Assembly (NCBI RefSeq): GCF_949628265.1
Contig: NC_088786.1
Coordinates: forward strand, 25,379,681 to 25,443,680
Length of the DNA: 64,000 bases
Source of the DNA: Cloeon dipterum
Lineage: Eukaryota > Arthropoda > Insecta > Ephemeroptera > Baetidae
Direction: 5' to 3'
The notes below the pieces were generated by a model. That model was given only the letters and a program-made list of their open reading frames with translations, was not told the DNA's origin and did not search any database. Below, piece by piece: positions 1 to 13,000 of the stretch (position 1 is the stretch's first letter; every line of letters starts with the position of its first letter). The translations under genes and the position numbers were made by a program.

Positions 1-942
1 GGCTGGTTTTTCAGGCGCTGGTCCATTATCAACTCGAGCCCGTTTAGCCGCTCGCTTTGCCTCCAGTTCTTTCAAAGCTGTCGCTCCCTTGACCCGTTTC
101 TTTCTTCCTGTGGCTAAATATCAAGCTTTTTTAAGTATGATGTTGTTGTTATGCAGTTATATATTTACATAAGACTTTAACTGCTTCCTCCTCAGATGAA
201 GAACTTGCAGAGTTTCCGCTTGATTCCTCAGAGCCTCCTGATTTGCTTGACCTGTTAGATTGAAACCTTCATGTCAGATTCAGTGACCAAAGTAAAACAA
301 ACATACTTTGGAGTAATGTTCTCATAGTCATCCTCATCAGAACTCAAAACAAGCTTTTTGGTTTGCTTTCGCTTTTTTCCTATGGGTGAGCCATCGTCGA
401 CGCAAGCAGATTTTTTCCCTTTTTTGACCGGCGTGGTCGAGAGAGGTGATTTTGTGCTAAACAACAAGTAGCAATTTGGTATAGTCAGTTTGGCATTGAT
501 GACTTGTTTTGCCAATGCTGGCGAGGTCTTGCTGATGGAAGACAAGAGGCCTCGGAAAAAGGGCAAACCAATCATTCTCACCGCTGTTTGCTCTTCGGCT
601 CATTGTCGACTTTTGTAGTTTCGGTGTCATTCTTTTCCTCTTCGACCTTCTTTTTTTGGACAGAGAAGAAACTCCTATTGGCATAATAAGAAGATTCTAT
701 TAATTAGATAAACAATAATATATAAAATACTTTTTGCAGAAAGAGAACACAAATAGATCAAAGTTAATGTGTTGTCAATATGATATCTTCGTATACTATC
801 AGGAAATTTTGAAAGAAGTTATTAATATGTATTAAGATATACTACGCACTTAAATGATAATCCTTGATAGTAGAAAAACTCGCAATACCATAAAGACACG
901 ATAAATTTGAAAAAATACTCACGTAATACTGCGCTGTGACAT
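1..942 (-). CDS. LIG1: DNA ligase I-like protein, N-terminal part (runs off the left edge)
   Basis: Coding exons on the minus strand read 923-942, 582-674, 307-456, 169-251 and 1-113, and all junctions keep frame. The protein begins MSQRSITSFFSVQKKK. This contains a PCNA-interacting (PIP) box of the Q-x-x-I-x-x-F-F type at residues 3-10, nearly the same as the extreme N terminus of animal DNA ligase I. What follows is disordered and charged: a lysine-rich stretch, an acidic Ser/Asp patch (LVLSSDEDD), a Ser/Glu-rich patch, then a basic stretch ending in alternating Lys/Arg/Ala. The ligase catalytic domain is not in the window, so the name rests on the PIP box and on composition. MSH6 also has an N-terminal PIP box and is the main alternative. 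If it is ligase I, it joins Okazaki fragments in the nucleus at the replication fork. The donor at 168 is chosen because it is the one that keeps frame into the last visible exon. Confidence 0.6.
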
Positions 943-1203
943 TTTCACAATCACAAAATCACAAAGTTCACCAGTCCAAGCAGGCTAAGGCTATAGTAGC
1001 TCTGCAGCTGGAGAATTGCCCGCGTAAATAAAGCTGTCTGCGCAGGCGTGTCAGATTAGCGCTGGTCCATTGGAAATGAAGTGGCGCTAACTCGGTATGC
1101 CTGTGGCTGGCGCGGTGCTCACTGTCACAGCACACTACTCGCTTCCCAAAGGGATAAATTTTAAGTTTAGTGTGGTGCGGGAGTCTATATAGTCCTTTCG
1201 ATC
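943..1203. promoter_or_regulatory. Shared head-to-head promoter of the ligase-like gene and P5CR
   Basis: Only 261 bp separate the start codons of two divergent genes. The segment is more GC-rich than the AT-rich sequence on either side. It must hold both 5' UTRs and both core promoters. No TATA box is obvious. That it is one bidirectional promoter is inferred from spacing. Confidence 0.6.
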
Positions 1204-4200
1204 ATGCTGAAAATTGGATTTCTAGGCTCTGGAAAAATGGCTCAGGCCTTGGCAAAAGGGTTTATTGCATCAGGTGAGAGATTTCAATTTATTGCATCAT
1301 TTTAGTGGGACTGTTTCATTTAGTGATCAATAACATCAATAATATGGGTTGACTAAAATTATTCAAAATCAATTAATACAGCTTCATTTTTCTTCACTAA
1401 AATTATGAAAAACAAAACATTTTGACAATTGAAAAGTTCCAACTGTAAAGGGAATGCCATGAGCTCTAAATAATCCACTTTTTCGAAAATAACCCGCAAA
1501 AGTCGCATTATTAATTTTCGATAAATTCCATAAATTCGTTTCTTCTTGAACCCACGCACTTAGCTGTGCACCATTTATTTTTGTCTTGCCTAATGACCTC
1601 GCGCTTTTGTTGCGACCTATGACACGGAATAGTGTGCTTTTAAGATAACAAGAAAAAAATGTGAAAGATCTCACACTATAAACAAATCTCAAATTATTAA
1701 ACAAAATCACACAGGTCTTACAAAAGGAGAGCATTTGATTGCTAGCTCTCCGCCAGCGGACCAAAAATTTCTAAATGAATTTAAGGTAATTTTTCTAATT
1801 TTAGCGATCAAATGGTTTGTAAATAAATTGCGTGATTTCGATTGCAGAGTTTTGGTGGAAAAACTACCCACGACAACAAAGAAGTTGCTGAAAATTCCGA
1901 GATATTGATTCTGGCTGTGAAACCGTTTGCAGTGACTTCCGTTTTGGACAGCATTAAAAGCAATTTTAGCAACTCGCATTTGCTGATTTCAATCGCCATG
2001 GGAATTAAAATCGACACGATGGAAAAAGTAATAATCTCATTTACGACAAAGGATTTAAATTGTATATTATAGAGAATAGAATTCGTAAATGAACGATGCA
2101 CGCTAAATGGAAGGAGGGCTTTGCTCTCCCGGAGCAGAAGCACTGCGTTAATTAATTTGTCCTTCAAGACCAGTTGCGGTGCGTCAACAGCAGCAGTAGC
2201 TCCAGTGCCTTCTTTTTAAGCTTATGTTTATCACACTTAACACTCAGATTATCCAAATGAACGCTGATGCAAACGAGATCCTATAAAATGTGCAGTCCCT
2301 TTTAAATAAAATTTCAAAACTTGATCTTCTTAGTGTCTTCCTGGTAAGTCACGGGTTATGCGGGCAATGCCGAACACCCCAGCAGCCGTTGGAGCGGGCG
2401 CCAGTGTCATTTGCGGAGGTTCGCACGCCAGGCCAGAAGATGTGATGGTCACAGAAAGACTCATGACTGCCGTGGGCACGTGTAGAACAGCGCCCGAGTC
2501 CAGTTTTGATGCAGTCACGGCGCTTAGCGGCTCTGGACCCGCATACGTAAATATTACTTAAATTTGCATTTAGATTTTTTTACAAATTCGTTGCACCTAA
2601 AGAATAAATGGAATAAATTTATTGCGTCATCTTACTTAAAATAAACATTTTTAAGTGAAAGGAAAACAGAGTCATCAGCTTATCGTCATTCGGATGTATT
2701 ATTTTTTGTCTCATTTCCTATGGGTAATCGTGATTCAAAAATATTAGTCATTAAATTTCCAAAAGATTGAAAACTAAATATTTGTATTTGGTAATTTAAA
2801 ACGACCCCGTACAGGTAGACATCAGAGCCAGCCGCGCCGCGCCGCGCCAGCCGACTCAGCCGGTCCTTTTCTCGAGCCGCCAGCCGCCGACCTTTTTAAT
2901 CGGCTCAGCCAGCTGAGCCGCGCCAGCCAGCCAGCCACCCATAATTTTTATCTTTTCCATTTTTTCATTTCACGTGCCCCAAAGTTAAAAAAAAACTTTG
3001 CACCGTTCTCTGTTTCATGGAATTTTTTTCGAAGTAGTTCGTACTCAGTAAGTCGACTGTCTTAAAAAACGCTGTTTTTCTTGTGAGTTGCAAATTTATG
3101 TAACTTGCAACCGCATTTTTCCTCCGCAAAACCGCATTTTTTTCGGAAAAACCCCCAATGTGCAAAAAACTGTTTTAAGCGTTTTTTCTGCAATTTAGAG
3201 CATTTTTTAAATAACACATGCATTTTTATGGAAAATTCTCATGATGGATAATAAAAAACAGGGATTTTTACAAAATCAGTATAAAAGCCACTGATGGTTT
3301 CACTAAGAGTCTGAACATTTTAACTCTTCGATCATCGCAAATTTCCAAAATTTCAGCTTTTTACGGCGCGAAATATGACTTTTTAGGGGTTAAAATCTGA
3401 AAAATACGCGAGACCCCAAAACTGGGGGTTTGTTGCCAGCTGATTTTTTGCACATTGTGAAATTGGCGAACCCTGTTCGCAACGTGTTTTTCCAATATGA
3501 AAACCGATTCCCACCTAATTCGCTTCTTTCATCTTAAAATTTCATTGCTTCTTCATTCCTAAAAAATATAAACTTAAATTATGGCCATTTGAAAGGAAAA
3601 ACAAAAATGTAATTCAAAAAACTTAATTTTAACATTACTTTGTCGTCCATTTTATAGCATACTTATAGCTTACCAGGGTTCCCCAATTTTGCAATGTGCA
3701 AAAATTAACCACTATTTTTTGCGTATAATACCAGCGGTAAAATCCTCCAGATTTAGGTTTTTCTGCATTTTTTCGAAAAACCCAAAAATGGTCACATTTC
3801 GTGTCAAAAGTCAGAAATTTTGGAAAATTACGATGACTTGAGTGTTAAAATTTTCGGTCTTTCAGAGGAATTAACCCACCGATTTTTTAAGTATCCCTAC
3901 TTTTGGTCATCCAGCATCATGAACATTTTTGAAGTTCTATAAAAATGCATGTGATTCAGAAAAAAATCGCAAAATTTCATAAAAAAAAACTCTAAAATAT
4001 TTTTTAGCAATGCAGTTTGTTTTTTTTTCCGGTAAATGCGGGTTTTTGCGATCGCTGCAGTTTACAGCGTGTTACACGCATCGCGTAAGTTGTTAGTTCC
4101 GATTTTTGAGTTATGCAGTCTTAAAAAGCACATGAGCCGGCTGCAAGCCAGCCGCCAGCCGAGCCGATGAAATTTTGCCAGCCAGCCGCCGATGTCTGTA

Positions 4201-4721
4201 TTGACGGCTCGGAGCCGGAAAGCCAGCCGCCGATCAAAATGCGGGCGGCTCAGATGTCTACGTACAGGCGTAGACTAATATTTTTTGACTATTGATAACA
4301 CTCACTGCTGGATAAAAAACCAAAGAGTTTTACTTTATTATTTATCACACACTTAAAAAAATGCAATTTTCGTAGATACTGGCTATGATAGAAGCCTTAT
4401 CAGACGGGGGCGTAAAAATGGGTCTACCCAGAGACCTGGCCACCCAGCTAGCGATTCAAACAACTTTAGGGGCGGCGACTATGGCCAAATCGTCGGCAGA
4501 GCACTTGGCTGTTCTGCGAGAGGCAGTCACGTCCCCTGCAGGTGAAACGAATTCACTGATTTTTCGTTTGCAGATTTTTAGTAATGAAGCGTGTTGTTGT
4601 CCAAACAGGTTCAACCGCAGCGGGATTGCACGTGTTGGAAAAGGGCGGAATTAAAGGCTGCATTGCTTCGGCCGTGGAGGCAGCCACCGAGAGGTGCATT
4701 CAAGTCAGCTCAAAATACTGA
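1204..4721 (+). CDS. P5CR: Pyrroline-5-carboxylate reductase
   Basis: Six exons: 1204-1273, 1715-1785, 1848-2027, 2334-2546, 4376-4541 and 4609-4721 (813 nt, 270 aa). The enzyme reduces pyrroline-5-carboxylate to proline with NAD(P)H, the last step of proline synthesis. Residues 3-13 (KIGFLGSGKMA) form the Rossmann dinucleotide-binding loop. They are followed by LILAVKP, the MPNTPA motif, the TALSGSGPAY motif and the family signature around IEALSDGGVKMGLPRDLA. The C terminus, through the AVEAATER motif, forms the helical oligomerisation domain. The protein lacks an N-terminal targeting extension and the longer C-terminal tail of PYCR1/2, so it most resembles the shorter, cytosolic PYCR3 type. 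The start is the first Met, directly before the nucleotide-binding strand. Intron 4 (1.83 kb) is much larger than the others because it carries the foldback element at 2815-4261. Confidence 0.96.
2815..4261. mobile_element. Non-autonomous foldback transposable element inside P5CR intron 4
   Basis: The ends are inverted: the left end reads GTAGACATCAGAGCC and the reverse complement of the right end reads GTAGACATCTGAGCC. The 6-mer GTACAG lies directly outside both ends (2809-2814 and 4262-4267), as expected for a target-site duplication. Inside, GC-rich AGCC/GCCGCC-rich outer blocks (about 2815-2941 and 4131-4261) flank an AT-rich core that is itself a long imperfect inverted repeat. Matching arm segments include 3210-3270 with 3893-3960, 3310-3400 with 3780-3870, and 3443-3478 with 3675-3708. 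No transposase-like reading frame is present, so it would depend on an enzyme in trans. The superfamily cannot be decided; a 6 bp duplication does not point to one. It lies wholly within the intron and leaves the splice sites intact. Confidence 0.82.
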
Positions 4722-5408
4722 AAATTCTTTACGGTTAATGTTATTCGCAAAAATGTTATATTTTTTACCTTCTCTAATGCGAGAAATCTGAAAATATTGA
4801 GTAATGATATTTAAGAACGATTTTGGTTCTAATTGAAAATAGATCTTGATGATAACTTTTTATAAAGCTAGAGAGGTGCAAGGATGATTAAAACAAACTA
4901 GTTTTCTTAACGACAAATCGAAGTGTATTTACATATTTTCATTTAATGATGGGAACGCTATGTATGTATTTAAGTAACGACTGAGATTTTCACCAATTTG
5001 GTGATCACACCCAGCGGTTCATCTGATTCGACATATTATTTTCCGAGTGTGGGTCAAACACTGCATAAAACAGAAACTCGCACTTGCAAAACCTTTGGCT
5101 AAGTAGGACAGTTATGGATTTCTATTCTCCACAATTCTTTCTCGTCTATCTGGCCTTTGTGAAATCACCAATCCACCGTCATCTCGATTCTCACTTACTT
5201 TTAAATACAATATTATTGGTTTTTCAGTCGTTGAATATATCTCTAGTTGCAGAACAGCACTATAAAAATCATTCACAACTTCTGGGGGCGCGTTTCAGCA
5301 GAATGAAATCCAAAAAAGTGAGCAAACGTAAAGGAACACACAAGGTTCACGCCTTCCAAGGTGTATTCGCACTGTGGCAGCAGCTTCACTTGTTTTTTGG
5401 CTGTCGAA

Positions 5409-5418
5409 AATAAATAAA
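5409..5418 (+). terminator. Poly(A) signal for P5CR (two overlapping AATAAA)
   Basis: Two overlapping AATAAA hexamers lie about 690 nt after the P5CR stop. They are the first canonical signals found downstream on the plus strand. The segment 4722-5408 is therefore read as 3' UTR; it has no other recognisable content. Confidence 0.5.
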
Positions 5419-5636
5419 TTTGACATATGTACGTGACGCCGGTGCCACAGTGCAGACTTTTTTCTTTCGTTCGAATGTGCACTAGGGTTCTCCCTTCTCC
5501 ATTACAATAATAGCTTTGCAATTATTTACACACATGCGGTATATAATATAAGAATCACATAATAGTTAAAATTCCATCCAAAAATGGCAGCAAGAGGCAA
5601 GAGTGAGCACAATCTATGTAATAAAAACACAATTTT

Positions 5637-5642
5637 TTTATT
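5637..5642 (-). terminator. Poly(A) signal candidate for the TMCC gene
   Basis: TTTATT on the plus strand is AATAAA on the minus strand. It is the first canonical signal seen downstream of the TMCC stop at 7022. It would give a 3' UTR of about 1.4 kb and explain the gene-free stretch 5650-7021. The TMCC and P5CR transcripts would then end about 200 bp apart, tail to tail. Confidence 0.4.
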
Positions 5643-7021
5643 CATTCGACTTGAAATATTACACTGGAAATTCTTAAGGTAGATAGTTGAAAGAGGGATT
5701 ACGAGATTGTGGTAGAAAATGTGTTCTGCCAACTAGAGCCCGATACAGTGAAAAGCATAGCTTCCTTCAAAATTCTAACATCAAAAATTACATGATAATT
5801 TTCTGCGGGATTTTCATTTGTTCAGATCAAGCGTACCGAACGAACTTTAGGTGCCTTGACATGTCCTGCCACGTGTGTGCTAACCTCACCCAAAATATGT
5901 ACAAAGCTGAAATTCGTAAAATAATATACACTATTACGAATGGTCGTTCAAAGCCGCACTGTCATGTTCCTCCTTCTTTCGGGATTAATTGACACTACAT
6001 ATTCGTTTATAGAGAGCTTGGTTTAATTATCCATTTTAAAAGCGTCGTAAGGCTATAACCAGATAAAACTTGTGTTTCTCTACTGCCATTTCTAGAGCAC
6101 TGCACATAATAATTGTAACTTTTTTCAATGTAATCCTAAAATTATCACACTAATTTGCTCATTTTCAGACTCCAGTTATATTTTCAATACATGAGGATGG
6201 ATATAAGTTTTCATGTGTGTCTGGTAGGTTAAATACGCAAGCTGAAGCTTCTCTAAAAATTTATGCGAATCAAATCACATTGTGCAAAGCAAATCACTTC
6301 ATTGTACATTCTTTCAAACTCTTGGGAACAAAAATATTTTACGGGGGACTGCGTCACTTACAGTATTGGTAGTATTCGTGAAAGTGTTGAATGTATTTTT
6401 GATGACACATGAAACACTTCTTTTTGTCCATTTTCTAGCCAAAGTAAAAACAGATGATGGTGTTGATAGCAATGAAGCAGCTCGATACTGTGAGATTAAA
6501 TAAAAATACTTCAAGTCGCGCCACTCATGTAAACCTGGAATGCTGTGGATCACCATCAAGTAACATTTTGCATTCATTTCAAACGTAAGCTTCTGTGATG
6601 TTGCCGTTTAAAAAAACTAATAGTTAGTTCAATAAATTATTAACAAAAAAGAAACTTTAAATTTCTGAGTATGTAGCCTGTTGATATTGAAATTTAAAAT
6701 GAATGTTTAAAATGCAATCAATTAACAAGTGAAATCAAAACTAATAAATCTAAAAATGCCTCAATGAGTGATAAAAATTTTTGGAATCATTATTCCAATT
6801 TGTAAAGTTAAATGACGCTGCAAGAAGACAAAAGCAAAATGATCGACCATTAGTAGAATTTCCGGACATTCGAATAACTAATTTGAGGCCACACAAATAA
6901 AATTTGTTTCCAATCATTGCAGCCCTGTTTGTTTAAGTTTTGCTAGCTTGCAGGAATCTGTAGTTACTAAGTATAATATATTCGATCACTCACTGAGTGT
7001 TGAATTATCACTTTTGCTTTC
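5643..7021 (-). other. Presumed 3' UTR of the TMCC gene
   Basis: AT-rich sequence with only short, non-conserved reading frames on both strands. It lies between the TMCC stop codon and its nearest poly(A) signal. I see no repeat, RNA gene or conserved protein in it. Confidence 0.4.
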
Positions 7022-10000
7022 CTATTTTCCAGTAACAGCATGCTTAATGTGTCGCATAATGTGATCGCCAACGTCTCTCACTTCTGGCCACTGTTTAATT
7101 ACAAACACCACCCCTCCGATGAGTAAAACTGTTGAAAGGACACGGAGCCTGCAAAAAGAATGGCATTTAGTTTTTAAAATTTTGTCAAACATTAGAACTG
7201 TGAATACCCAATGCTATCCGAGCCTTAAAAAAATGCAATTTTACGCAGCATATGATTGAAAGATTTCCAAACAAAAAATAGGAAATTGAGTTTGCGCAAA
7301 ATTACAATGCGGGTAGTCACAAGTAAATGTACAAAAAAACTGTCTTCAAAAGCTTACCTTGTTTTGAGGAATGGCATGACGATTCCTGCCGTTGTAGCTA
7401 CAAGTAACAGCACAACCTGCAGAACCGTGAGGACAACGTTGATCAATTTGACGACAACAGCCCGCGCGTTGGAATTGTTGATGCCCTCCAGGGTGACATA
7501 CTGTTGGTGCTGGTGCTGTTGATGCTCCATTTTTGATATCTGCAAAAAGGAAAATAATTAGGAACCTATTATCAGGCGTTTCGCGCAGTTGATTACCTTG
7601 GTTTGACAAGCCTCGAGTATCTCGTGAATATCTCTTAGTCTCTCTTCACTTTGGTACTGCACCTTCTCCTCTGAATCTGCCACCTGCGTTTTGAGGTTCT
7701 CCACCTCAGTCTGGTGGAGCTCAGTCAGGTCGTTGAGCTGCTCTTCAAGACGCTCCACTCGAAACCGTTCATCTAATAAAGATTGGCTTGTAAACTGCTG
7801 TTCAGCAAGGACGTTACTCTGAAATGAGTAAAAATAATTGTTATCAATTTCAATTACAAATATTTTTGAAGCAGAATTTAAAGGCCTTAGTAAAGTAATC
7901 ATTCATTGTCGTTGCACAATATTCAAGAAAATTATTAGCCAGTTACAAAATTTAATTAGTAACGAACCGAACATCCCACCTATATCATTAGTTCCCCCAA
8001 GTCGTCAGCAACAGTTTCATGTAATGACTTTGAAAATCTCAACTAATATTTTGCCACAGAACTCAAATCAGAAGCTCGTGAATACTACTTGGCGACAGAG
8101 CTTACATTAAGAAATTATTTTCTCAAATAACCAACTGCTCTTTCAATTGGAATTGAAAAAGCTTTGACTTGCCATAACGAGCTACAAAATGACACAAGTA
8201 CCAAATTTTACCAACAGTGAAATCAATTTGAGTATGATTTAAATAACATTCTAGATTTACTGAAATTACTCCAATATTAAACTATTCAAACAAAATACAG
8301 AATGAAAACTTTTGGCACCTGCTAACTTGTAAAAATCAATCATGATTTGCCTGCTCTGAAAATTTGCAAAAATAGCTTGGTCATAACGTTGCTAAATATC
8401 TAAAACACAGATAAGTGTCTTGATAGCAAAATAACTGTGAGAGTAAGAAGTGAATCAGTGGTTGCAACCATTTTGCTTTGAACACAGTGGAGAAAATACA
8501 AAGACAGAAAAGTTGCCTTCAGAAAACTTAATATTTAGCAAATCAGCACAATACAATGATACAAGGCTTTGCGGAGTTTGAAATCACCATATGTGGTTGT
8601 AAGCTAATAGTGCTTCCAGCCTTAGAAGTGATGTTGTACGAACCTTGGTCAAAAAAGTATTGCTGTACTTAAGCACCCCATATATTGAGTAATTTGGCAC
8701 TAACATCTTTTAGTGTGCATAGAAACGACAAAATTAATTAATTACACGTTAGATTAAATAAGAGAAGGATTAACACAATCTAAGTCAAATATTCACCTTA
8801 AGTGCATCAAAGTCTGCTCGTAGTGTGCCAAGTTCATCTCTGAGGGCGTGAACTTCTTCTAAAATTCTTCCTAAATCTATAGATCCGGCAGACTGCGAAC
8901 CAATGTTTGTTAATAACTAGCGATTAAAACAGCAACGGGAAATTTACTTCGGAATGCTGGTGTCTCGGACTAGTTACATGGTGCGTCTGTTGAGGAGTCG
9001 GTCCAGCGTCTCCCACGTTGGATGCATTTTGGTGAGGTGGTGGAGGCAGAGATTCACTTGTGGCTGAGGAACATTCAGAGGCTCCTTCTTCAGAGCCGTG
9101 AGGAAACCGCGCTCCAGCAGAGCCACTCGAGTGTTGGTGCGATGAAGCGTTCGGCGGCAGCGTGGCAGACCCGTGGTGGATGCGCTGGCTCTGCTGTGAG
9201 TTTTGGTCTTCTTCGCTCCCCCCAGACTCGTCGATGCCTGAGCACACATTCAGTGTAAATAAAAATCGGCACACAGAGCACGTCAACGTGCCAGCTTACC
9301 TGTGTAAAACGCTGATTTCCCTATGGAGTTTATGTTGTCGGCACTACCAAATTTGTTTTTTATCAGGTGTGCGAACTCCCGTGGTTTGGACATGACAGTT
9401 CTGAAAAACGTGGTTATCTGATGTAGCACTGAACGATTCAAGTGAAAAATATTAGTGGGGAATGATTTGTTCAACGTTAAGTTATCTGAAATTTGTTTAG
9501 ATAGTTGGAGGTTAGCAAAGGCGAGGGAGGACATGCGTTTTTAAAAACGTCTTGAGAAGGGAAGAAGTGGTTTAGCAGCGACATCGAGGGGCCAGCCTAT
9601 AGTTAGTACACCATTAGGAGCCACAGGAAAAAAGCTTGTCATGATATGCAATGCAACTAAATGAAACTTACCCTGAAAAACCTGTAATTCCATCTCTAAT
9701 GTTGCCACCAACATTTCTGCAATGAATGAAGCAGACATTTTCTTTTTAGCAAAGAGAGAGGGATCTGTTTTTCATGCACTGGCTGGAGCAATTAGAATGC
9801 TGATGGATAATTGGTACATATGAAGGAAAACGGGTTTTCTCTGGCCTAAAGAGTTTAAAATTTAGCCAGCAGGCACATCTGATTGATTTTTCCATCGACA
9901 AGCGGTACACTTAAAGCACACGAGGAAAAGCATTCTCAAACATTGCAAGGGGCTGACTCTAATAGTGCTCAATGAATGCGACATGCGGCAGAAACTCACT

Positions 10001-13000
10001 TCAGTCCTTGCCCCATGTCTCTGAGGACTTCCCTAGGTTGTCGGTGGTGGTGATGAGAAGATGAACTGTCTGAGCCTCGACTGGAGCCTGCTTGGCTCGC
10101 CATGGCCACCATGTTCTCCGTGTCTCGCAGTTTTCGGTTGTATCCCTCCAATTTGCGCTGCAGCACAGCTATCACTTGCGCCGATTTTTGGTTCTTTTTC
10201 TCAAACATGCCTTTGATTCTATTTAGCTGCTGTTTGTCTGCACTCATAGATAATCTCAGGTACTCGTTTACGTTATCTAGGTGAAAATGGGAGAGTTAGA
10301 CCTTCTCGATAAAACAATGACAATGATCAAGTACCATCTCTAGTATTTTGCTCCTCTGTAATTTGATCTTTGATGCGCATGATTTTGTCTGTTAACCTGG
10401 TAATGGCGTTCTTTGCCTTCTGAAGATCAGGCGTTGCACTAATTTCGTCGCTGCCACCGGTGCCCAATATTTCCGCTGACCCGTTGGCGGCGCCAGCTAC
10501 AGGAGTCAACTGAGAATCCTGCCAAAGAACACGTGTTTAATTGTTGATAAATGCAACCTGAGGCGTTTAAAAATGCTACTCACGACTTCGTCATCGCCCA
10601 GACCAATGGCTTCTTGCGAGCCGACGCTGGTGGCATGCAGGGCGACCGTGCGGGCCGACGGTGTGGAGTAGATGATGTTGGACGCCGTGTCCCTGCGAGG
10701 CGGTCCCGTCTGAGGAGTCTGACTGGCTGACTTGTGGCCGGCATCCTTGCTGCTGGGCGTAGAAGCGGCATGCATTTTCGAGTCAGTGCTGTGTTTCCTG
10801 TGGCAAAAGAGCAGTTTCACCATTGTGAAATAAATGTGGAGCGGAAGGACAGAGGTTGGTTGGGTGGACTGAATGGCCCGCTATCTAGCTTTCGCATCTA
10901 AGCAGACATTGACCAAATAATACTAGGAGGACGCACACAAATGCTTATACATTTAGTATTATATGCATGCACATATATATGTCCGAGGCAATAATGGCAG
11001 TCGCGAGTTAACCCTTTTGACCTGGCGTGTACCCCATTGTTTGAACCAGCGAACAGAGTTCCATCGTCTGACGGGTGCGTGCCATTAGAGCAGGCGGAAT
11101 GCCGCTCCAAGGAATGTGGGTGCTCGTATTCTCACACGCTAGCAGCCAAAACGATAGTGCCTAAGTACTTTTAAGTATTTTTCCGCAGCAGGAGAACATA
11201 TTATAAATATTCTGAACTTTCTGAAAGCAATTTAACAAGCACACAAATTAAGCCTATTTTTAATATCGACTTTTATGTAACTATAGCATGGCAAATAATA
11301 CTTTCAAATGCAAGCATACGACTTCAAGAAAAAAAGAATTAAAATTATGAAACCTTAATATCAGCATTACGAAGACATGATTCCAGAAACTTTGCATGAA
11401 TTTGCCGTGAATTTTATAGATTTTGAATTGTCCTCCGTTCTTTTGCTTTGGACGAGCTTTGGAGAGGAACGTGAACAAGACGCAAATATTCAAGGGCATA
11501 ATTATATTTTTCCAACGGCTCCTTAACTATTGTTCGCTTCCAGGATCTTTTGTAGTCGGCATTTCTTTTTTATTTCTTATGATATAGAAAAATCAGAAAA
11601 TACAGACGTTTTTCGTTTATGCCGTTTTTTACGGTCTGTAACCTCATATTTTTCATCTCATCAAGAAATTAGCAGACTTTTCATTAATCCAAGTAAGTCA
11701 ATGAAAAGCTTGATTTCATTTAAGTTTAAGATAGCAAACAAATAAGGAAATTTAGTGCAAAAAATATATAGGGCGAGTAGATTGGTAAAATGTTAAGACA
11801 CCCTGTGTGCTATTATTCATTTAATCACAAGAGCACAGTGCGTATTAAATGACATGAGTAATCTAGATCATTTCCAGATAAAAAGCAAGCCGCGCCAGAA
11901 CAAATAAACGCAGCTAGCACACTCATCACGCAAAAAGCAGGCTCTTTGTTGCGAACTACTGAACAGAAGATGAGATGTTTAAGGGCTGCGCTCAGAGTAA
12001 CCGACTGAAGGACAACAAAGAAGTGTACTATTCAAGTGCGATTCCAAATAACAGAGCAGAGAGGAATAAAAAATAAGAGGAGGCAAGCGAGCGAATTATA
12101 GGAGTGAGAGTGTGCCAAGAAACGAGTCGGACGAGTCACTTACACAGCAACCATAATCATTGGAAACCAGGAAAACGACACCATTGAAATAATCTCAAGT
12201 CGATGCTCCTCCAGTGTTCCGATTTAATCCCAGCTCGAGGCATATGCACACAGCCTCTTAGTGCACCGATCGCATGCACAGATGAGCAACAAATAATATT
12301 TTCGTAAATAGGCGTAGCACTAGAGTTTTGACCCCGACGACGCGAGATCTTGCACTAGTGATTGGTTGCATGAATTGATTGCTTGTAAGACTTCTTTAAT
12401 TCGCCAAATAGGTTGGCGGCAGATTTCTGCACGTTGCTTCATCGTAATAGTTTGATTGACAAGGTGGTTTATCGGGCGGAAAAGAAATGTTATTGTTGTT
12501 ACTCAACAAAAAGGAGAATTCACTTCATTTCATTGCGGTCATATAGGTAAGGATATTGTCGGATCCTATCTCTACTATATCCTAAGCCATGAAAGTGTGA
12601 AAATGACAATGCTTTAAAACATTGACAGTTTATATTTACTCGGGATAAAAAAGTAAAATAATTGTAATCCCAATCCTAATTTAAAATCTATTTAAAAAAA
12701 TCAATTCTGCAAATTGTAAACAAATTATTAATAGTTTTGAAATAAGCAAAATCCTTGAGTGACAAGAACCGCTATAGAAATGCGAATAAAGAAAATAAGC
12801 GTGCTTTACTGGGAGGCGGCGAGGAAAACGAACAGGGAGTGCAGAAACTGTTGAGTCCTTTGATTGCAACGGATACGGGCGCCGCCAATGCACAGTTGAC
12901 TCTGACAATGGGTGCACTACTCGACTGCAAATAATCGCACGCGACGCTGCTCGCTCCGCGCGCCGAGTCAATGCCGTCGAGCAGGTCTGCGATTTGTTGT

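Noticed and set aside
9541-9738. Minus-strand 65-codon frame starting [16 protein letters not shown]
   Set aside because: Wrong frame. The real content is the 45 bp TMCC exon at 9672-9716, read in another frame as [12 protein letters not shown].
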